A stretch of 32,405 nt of DNA from an uncultured Massilia sp. (GTDB taxonomy: Bacteria > Pseudomonadota > Gammaproteobacteria > Burkholderiales > Burkholderiaceae_D), in the NCBI GenBank assembly GCA_913777025.1, contig CAJYQM010000311.1, positions 1 through 32,405 on the forward strand. The letters are read 5' to 3'. The notes beneath the pieces are model-generated. The model did not search any database. It worked only from the letters and a program-made list of their open reading frames with translations, and had not been told where the DNA came from. The position numbers and the translations under genes are program-made. Below, piece after piece: positions 17,274 to 32,405 of this stretch. Position 1 is the first letter of the stretch; each line of letters starts with the position of its first letter.

Positions 17274-18208
17274 TGCACTTGATCGAACCCGTCATTCCGA
17301 CGCTGCGCGTGGTCGCGCCGGCGCCGGCCGCGGAACTGCTGCGCCTGGAACAGGTCACCTTCCGTTACCCGAACGGCCATGCGGCGGTGGACGGCGTCAA
17401 CCTGTCGCTCGGTCCCGGCATCCTGGGCCTGCTCGGACCGAACGGCGCAGGCAAGTCGAGCATGATGCGCATGCTCGCCACCCTGAGCCGTCCGACTTCC
17501 GGCCGCATCGTCTGGAAGGACAGCGACGTCGCCCGCGATCCCGACGTGCTGCGTGCCGCGCTGGGCTACCTGCCGCAGGACTTCGGCGTCTACCCGGCGC
17601 TCAGCGCGCGCGAGTTTTTGCGCTACATGGCCGCGGTCAAGGGTCTGCCGCGCGGGCTGGCGCACCGCCGCGCCGATGAGTGCCTGGAACAGGTGGGCCT
17701 GGCGGCCGAGGCCGGCCGCCGGCTCGGCGACCTGTCCGGCGGCATGCGCCAGCGCGTCGGCATCGCCCAAGCCTTGCTGAACGATCCCCAGCTGCTGATC
17801 GCCGACGAGCCGACCGTGGGCCTGGACCCGGGCGAGCGCCTGCGCTTCCGCCATCTGCTGACCGAACTGGCCGGACGGCGCCTGGTCATCCTGTGTACCC
17901 ACATCGTCTCGGACGTCGAGGCCAGCGCCACCACGCTGGCGATCATGCGCAAGGGGAAGCTGGTGTTCGCCGGTACTCCGGACGCCCTGCTCGAATGCGC
18001 ACGCGGTAAGGTCTGGGACTGGACGGTGTCGGCCGACCGCTTCGACCAGGTGTGCAGCAGTTACCGGGTCAGCAACAGCCAGCGCCGCGCGGACGGGGTG
18101 CGCGTCCGGCTGATGTCGCCGGTGGCCCCGGCCCGGGACGCGGAGCCGGTATCGCCTTCGCTGGAAGATGCCTATGTCAACGTACTGGCCGAAGCGGAAG
18201 AGGCCTGA
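17273..18208 (+). CDS. ABC transporter ATP-binding protein
   Basis: A 311-residue nucleotide-binding subunit of an ABC-2-type exporter. Visible motifs are Walker A GPNGAGKSS near residue 60, the Q-loop YLPQDFG, the signature LSGGMRQR, Walker B LLIADEPTVGLD and the switch histidine in CTHIVSDVE. The roughly 90 C-terminal residues are a variable extension. The start overlaps the RND gene stop, and CGAGG lies seven bases upstream. The single ATPase domain implies that two copies pair with the permease encoded one base downstream. Confidence 0.91.
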   Translation: MHLIEPVIPTLRVVAPAPAAELLRLEQVTFRYPNGHAAVDGVNLSLGPGILGLLGPNGAGKSSMMRMLATLSRPTSGRIVWKDSDVARDPDVLRAALGYLPQDFGVYPALSAREFLRYMAAVKGLPRGLAHRRADECLEQVGLAAEAGRRLGDLSGGMRQRVGIAQALLNDPQLLIADEPTVGLDPGERLRFRHLLTELAGRRLVILCTHIVSDVEASATTLAIMRKGKLVFAGTPDALLECARGKVWDWTVSADRFDQVCSSYRVSNSQRRADGVRVRLMSPVAPARDAEPVSPSLEDAYVNVLAEAEEA

Positions 18209-18209
18209 C

Positions 18210-19760
18210 ATGGAAAGCATGCGCCGTTTCGGCGCGATCGTCGGCGCCGACCTGCTGGAACGGGTCCGCTCGTGGCGCTTCTGGGCCGTACAGGCGATGC
18301 TGTGCATCGCCAGCTGGTGGAGTTTTCCCGCGCGACAGGACGATTACCTGGTGCTGGCGGTGAATGGCCATCTGCGCGCGCAATATTCCAGCGCATGGAT
18401 CGGCATGGTGGTGGCCATGCTGGCGGTCTGGCTGTCGCTGGCCGGCTTCTATCTGGTGCGCGGCACGCTCGTGCGCGACTTCGACAGCCGGGTATGGCAA
18501 CTGCTGGCCGCCACGCCGATGACGCGTAGCGGCTACCTGCTGGCCAAGTGGTGCGGCAACCTGGCGGTACTGATGCTGGTCGTTCTCTCGGCGCTGGCTG
18601 TCGGGATGGCCGCGCAATGGGTGCGGGCCGAGGACCGCGGACTGGACCTGGTCGAACTGCTTAAGCCGGCCTTGCTGCTGGCCTTGCCGTCGATGGGCTT
18701 GACAGCCTTGATGGCCCTGGTGTTCGACCTGGTGCCGTGGCTGCGCCGTACTGCAGGCAATGTCCTGTTCTTCGTGCTGTGGGTCGGCTCGCTGGCGGCC
18801 ACCGTGCCGCTGATGCAGGATGCCGCGGCGGGCGCCAGGACCATGGGCATCGGCGATCCGCGCGGCATGGTCGTGTTCCAGCAGGCGCTGACGGCACAGG
18901 CCGGGCCGCAGCTGCGCGAACCCCTGCAGCCCGGATTCTGCATGGTCTGCGCCGGTGTACGCCAGCGTCCAGGCACCTTCGCCTGGCCGCACTGGGAGGT
19001 CGAGGCAGCGGTGCTGGCGCAGCGCCTGCTGTGGCTGGCCCTGGTGCTGTGCGGCGTCCTGCTGTGTGCGCCATGGCTCGACCGTGCCGCCGCCGCCCGT
19101 CCCGGCATACGGCGTACGGCACCCAGCGGCAGCGGATACGAATTGCGCTGGCTCGGCGCCCTGCTGGAACCGCTGCAGTCGAGCCGCCTGGGCACGCTCG
19201 TAGCGGCCGAGCTGCAACTGGTCCTGCGCCAGCGCCCCGGCTGGTGGTGGCTGGCGGTGCTGGCGGTCGCCGGCGCCGGAGCACTGGCGCCGATGCCCGC
19301 GGCCGCATTTGCGGTCATCGGCGGCTGGGCCTTGCTGCTGGACCGTTACAGCCAGGCCCCGCTGCACGAACGCAGCACGCGCACCGGTCCACTGGTGTTC
19401 AGCGCCGTCGGTGGCGGCCGGCAAGTGCTGTACGCGCGCTGGGTGGTCCTGCTCGTGTTCGGACTGCTGATCAACCTGCCGGCCTTGCTGCGCTTCGGCC
19501 TGAGCCAGCCGCCGGTAGCGGCGGCGATCCTGCTGGTCGCGGCTTCGCTCCCGGCCTGGTCGCTGGCGCTGGGGGTACTCACCGGAAATGCGCGCACGTT
19601 CGAATTGCTGGCCTGCCTGTTCGGCTACCTGGCGTTCAACCGCATCGCGGTCCTGCATGTCGGGGTCGATCCCTGGTGGACCTGCGTCATGCACGCGGCC
19701 TTGCTGCCGCTGGCGCTGGGGCTGGCTTCGTTCGGCTGGCCGCGCCTGGCACGGCGCTGA
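18210..19760 (+). CDS. ABC transporter permease, ABC-2-like
   Basis: A 516-residue very hydrophobic protein with about ten to twelve membrane segments in two blocks (residues about 20-210 and 270-510), joined by a soluble Arg/Pro-rich linker. The region YLVRGTLVRDFDSRVWQLLAATPMTRSGYLLAKW resembles the ABC-2 permease pattern of 'tolerates a cytoplasmic loop then TAPxSRxxYLLGK'. Its start lies one base after the ATPase stop. It is the last gene of the operon, before a strong hairpin. The substrate is unknown; the context suggests peptide export or immunity. Family assignment is moderate because no sharp signature exists. Confidence 0.8.
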   Translation: MESMRRFGAIVGADLLERVRSWRFWAVQAMLCIASWWSFPARQDDYLVLAVNGHLRAQYSSAWIGMVVAMLAVWLSLAGFYLVRGTLVRDFDSRVWQLLAATPMTRSGYLLAKWCGNLAVLMLVVLSALAVGMAAQWVRAEDRGLDLVELLKPALLLALPSMGLTALMALVFDLVPWLRRTAGNVLFFVLWVGSLAATVPLMQDAAAGARTMGIGDPRGMVVFQQALTAQAGPQLREPLQPGFCMVCAGVRQRPGTFAWPHWEVEAAVLAQRLLWLALVLCGVLLCAPWLDRAAAARPGIRRTAPSGSGYELRWLGALLEPLQSSRLGTLVAAELQLVLRQRPGWWWLAVLAVAGAGALAPMPAAAFAVIGGWALLLDRYSQAPLHERSTRTGPLVFSAVGGGRQVLYARWVVLLVFGLLINLPALLRFGLSQPPVAAAILLVAASLPAWSLALGVLTGNARTFELLACLFGYLAFNRIAVLHVGVDPWWTCVMHAALLPLALGLASFGWPRLARR

Positions 19761-19774
19761 ACTGCCCGCTGCCT

Positions 19775-19812
19775 CGCAGGGCCGGCGTCGCCTCGGGCAC
19801 GCCGGCCCTGCG
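19775..19812 (+). terminator. Perfect 14-bp hairpin closing the 16-kb operon
   Basis: CGCAGGGCCGGCGT (19775-19788) and ACGCCGGCCCTGCG (19799-19812) pair without mismatch around a ten-base loop, 14 bases after the permease stop. The following ATTTAT is only weakly T-rich, so it may be an imperfect intrinsic terminator or an mRNA-stabilising end. It lies directly before the NRPS lux box and would insulate the two units. Confidence 0.72.
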
Positions 19813-19820
19813 CATTTATC

Positions 19821-19866
19821 GCTGTAAAGTTTGACAGTTTCTCTGCTCCATCTCCCGCGATTTAAT
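19821..19866 (+). promoter_or_regulatory. lux box and -10 of the NRPS promoter
   Basis: GCTGTAAAGTTTGACAGT (19821-19838) differs from the PPTase box at only two of 18 positions. After exactly 22 bases comes TTTAAT (19861-19866), the same hexamer as at the PPTase. The predicted start is near 19873, about 75 bases before the NRPS ATG. Confidence 0.83.
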
Positions 19867-19947
19867 GCCTTACCGAGGCGCGTTGCCTGCGCCATTTCCC
19901 TCAGGCCGCACCAGTCCGGCCGCCTTTTCAAAAAATGGATGCAAGCC

Positions 19948-32405
<12,458 letters not shown>

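Overview
The window looks like a chromosomal segment from a beta-proteobacterium, most likely Oxalobacteraceae (Massilia/Duganella/Janthinobacterium type). This rests on the style of the 5S rRNA tail, the LuxI/LuxR plus RsaM-type quorum-sensing genes, and the high GC of most of the window; the taxonomy is an inference. It opens with the 3' end of a 5S rRNA gene and its terminator, so the locus sits immediately downstream of an rRNA operon. The rest is one biosynthetic gene cluster that runs off the right edge.

Layout. (1) 241-2699: a quorum-sensing control locus with noticeably lower GC than the rest. An acyl-homoserine-lactone synthase (luxI type) lies between two paralogous RsaM/DUF4902-like genes on the minus strand, and a luxR-type receptor gene is divergent. 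(2) 2948-3787: a phosphopantetheinyl transferase. (3) 3869-19760: a tightly packed run of eleven genes, several with start/stop overlaps. They encode a detached PCP-TE-TE release protein, an MFS exporter, the complete 3,5-dihydroxyphenylglycine (Dpg) pathway in the order dpgA-dpgB-dpgC-aminotransferase-dpgD, an RND adaptor and pump, and an ABC ATPase and permease. (4) 19948 to the right edge: the first 4,152 residues of a giant NRPS, C-A-PCP three times followed by C-A, open at the 3' end.

How it works together (inference). LuxI signal and LuxR would activate four near-identical lux-box promoters: luxI itself, the PPTase, the 16-kb operon and the NRPS. Each has an 18-bp box, then 22 bp, then a TnnAAT -10 hexamer. 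The two RsaM-like proteins would damp the circuit. The PPTase loads the carrier proteins. The Dpg enzymes make a nonproteinogenic amino acid best known from actinobacterial glycopeptide antibiotics. The NRPS builds the peptide; readable A-domain pockets suggest Ala-like, Phe-like, unassigned and Thr for modules 1-4. The product may be released by a separately encoded tandem thioesterase and exported by up to three transport systems. The combination of a full Dpg pathway, LuxI/R control with a shared promoter architecture, and an upstream stand-alone A-remnant-PCP-TE-TE protein is the most notable content.

No tRNA, CRISPR array, insertion sequence or transposase was seen. No gene-free stretch exceeds 300 bases; the largest (2700-2947 and 19761-19947) hold a hairpin and a lux-box promoter each.
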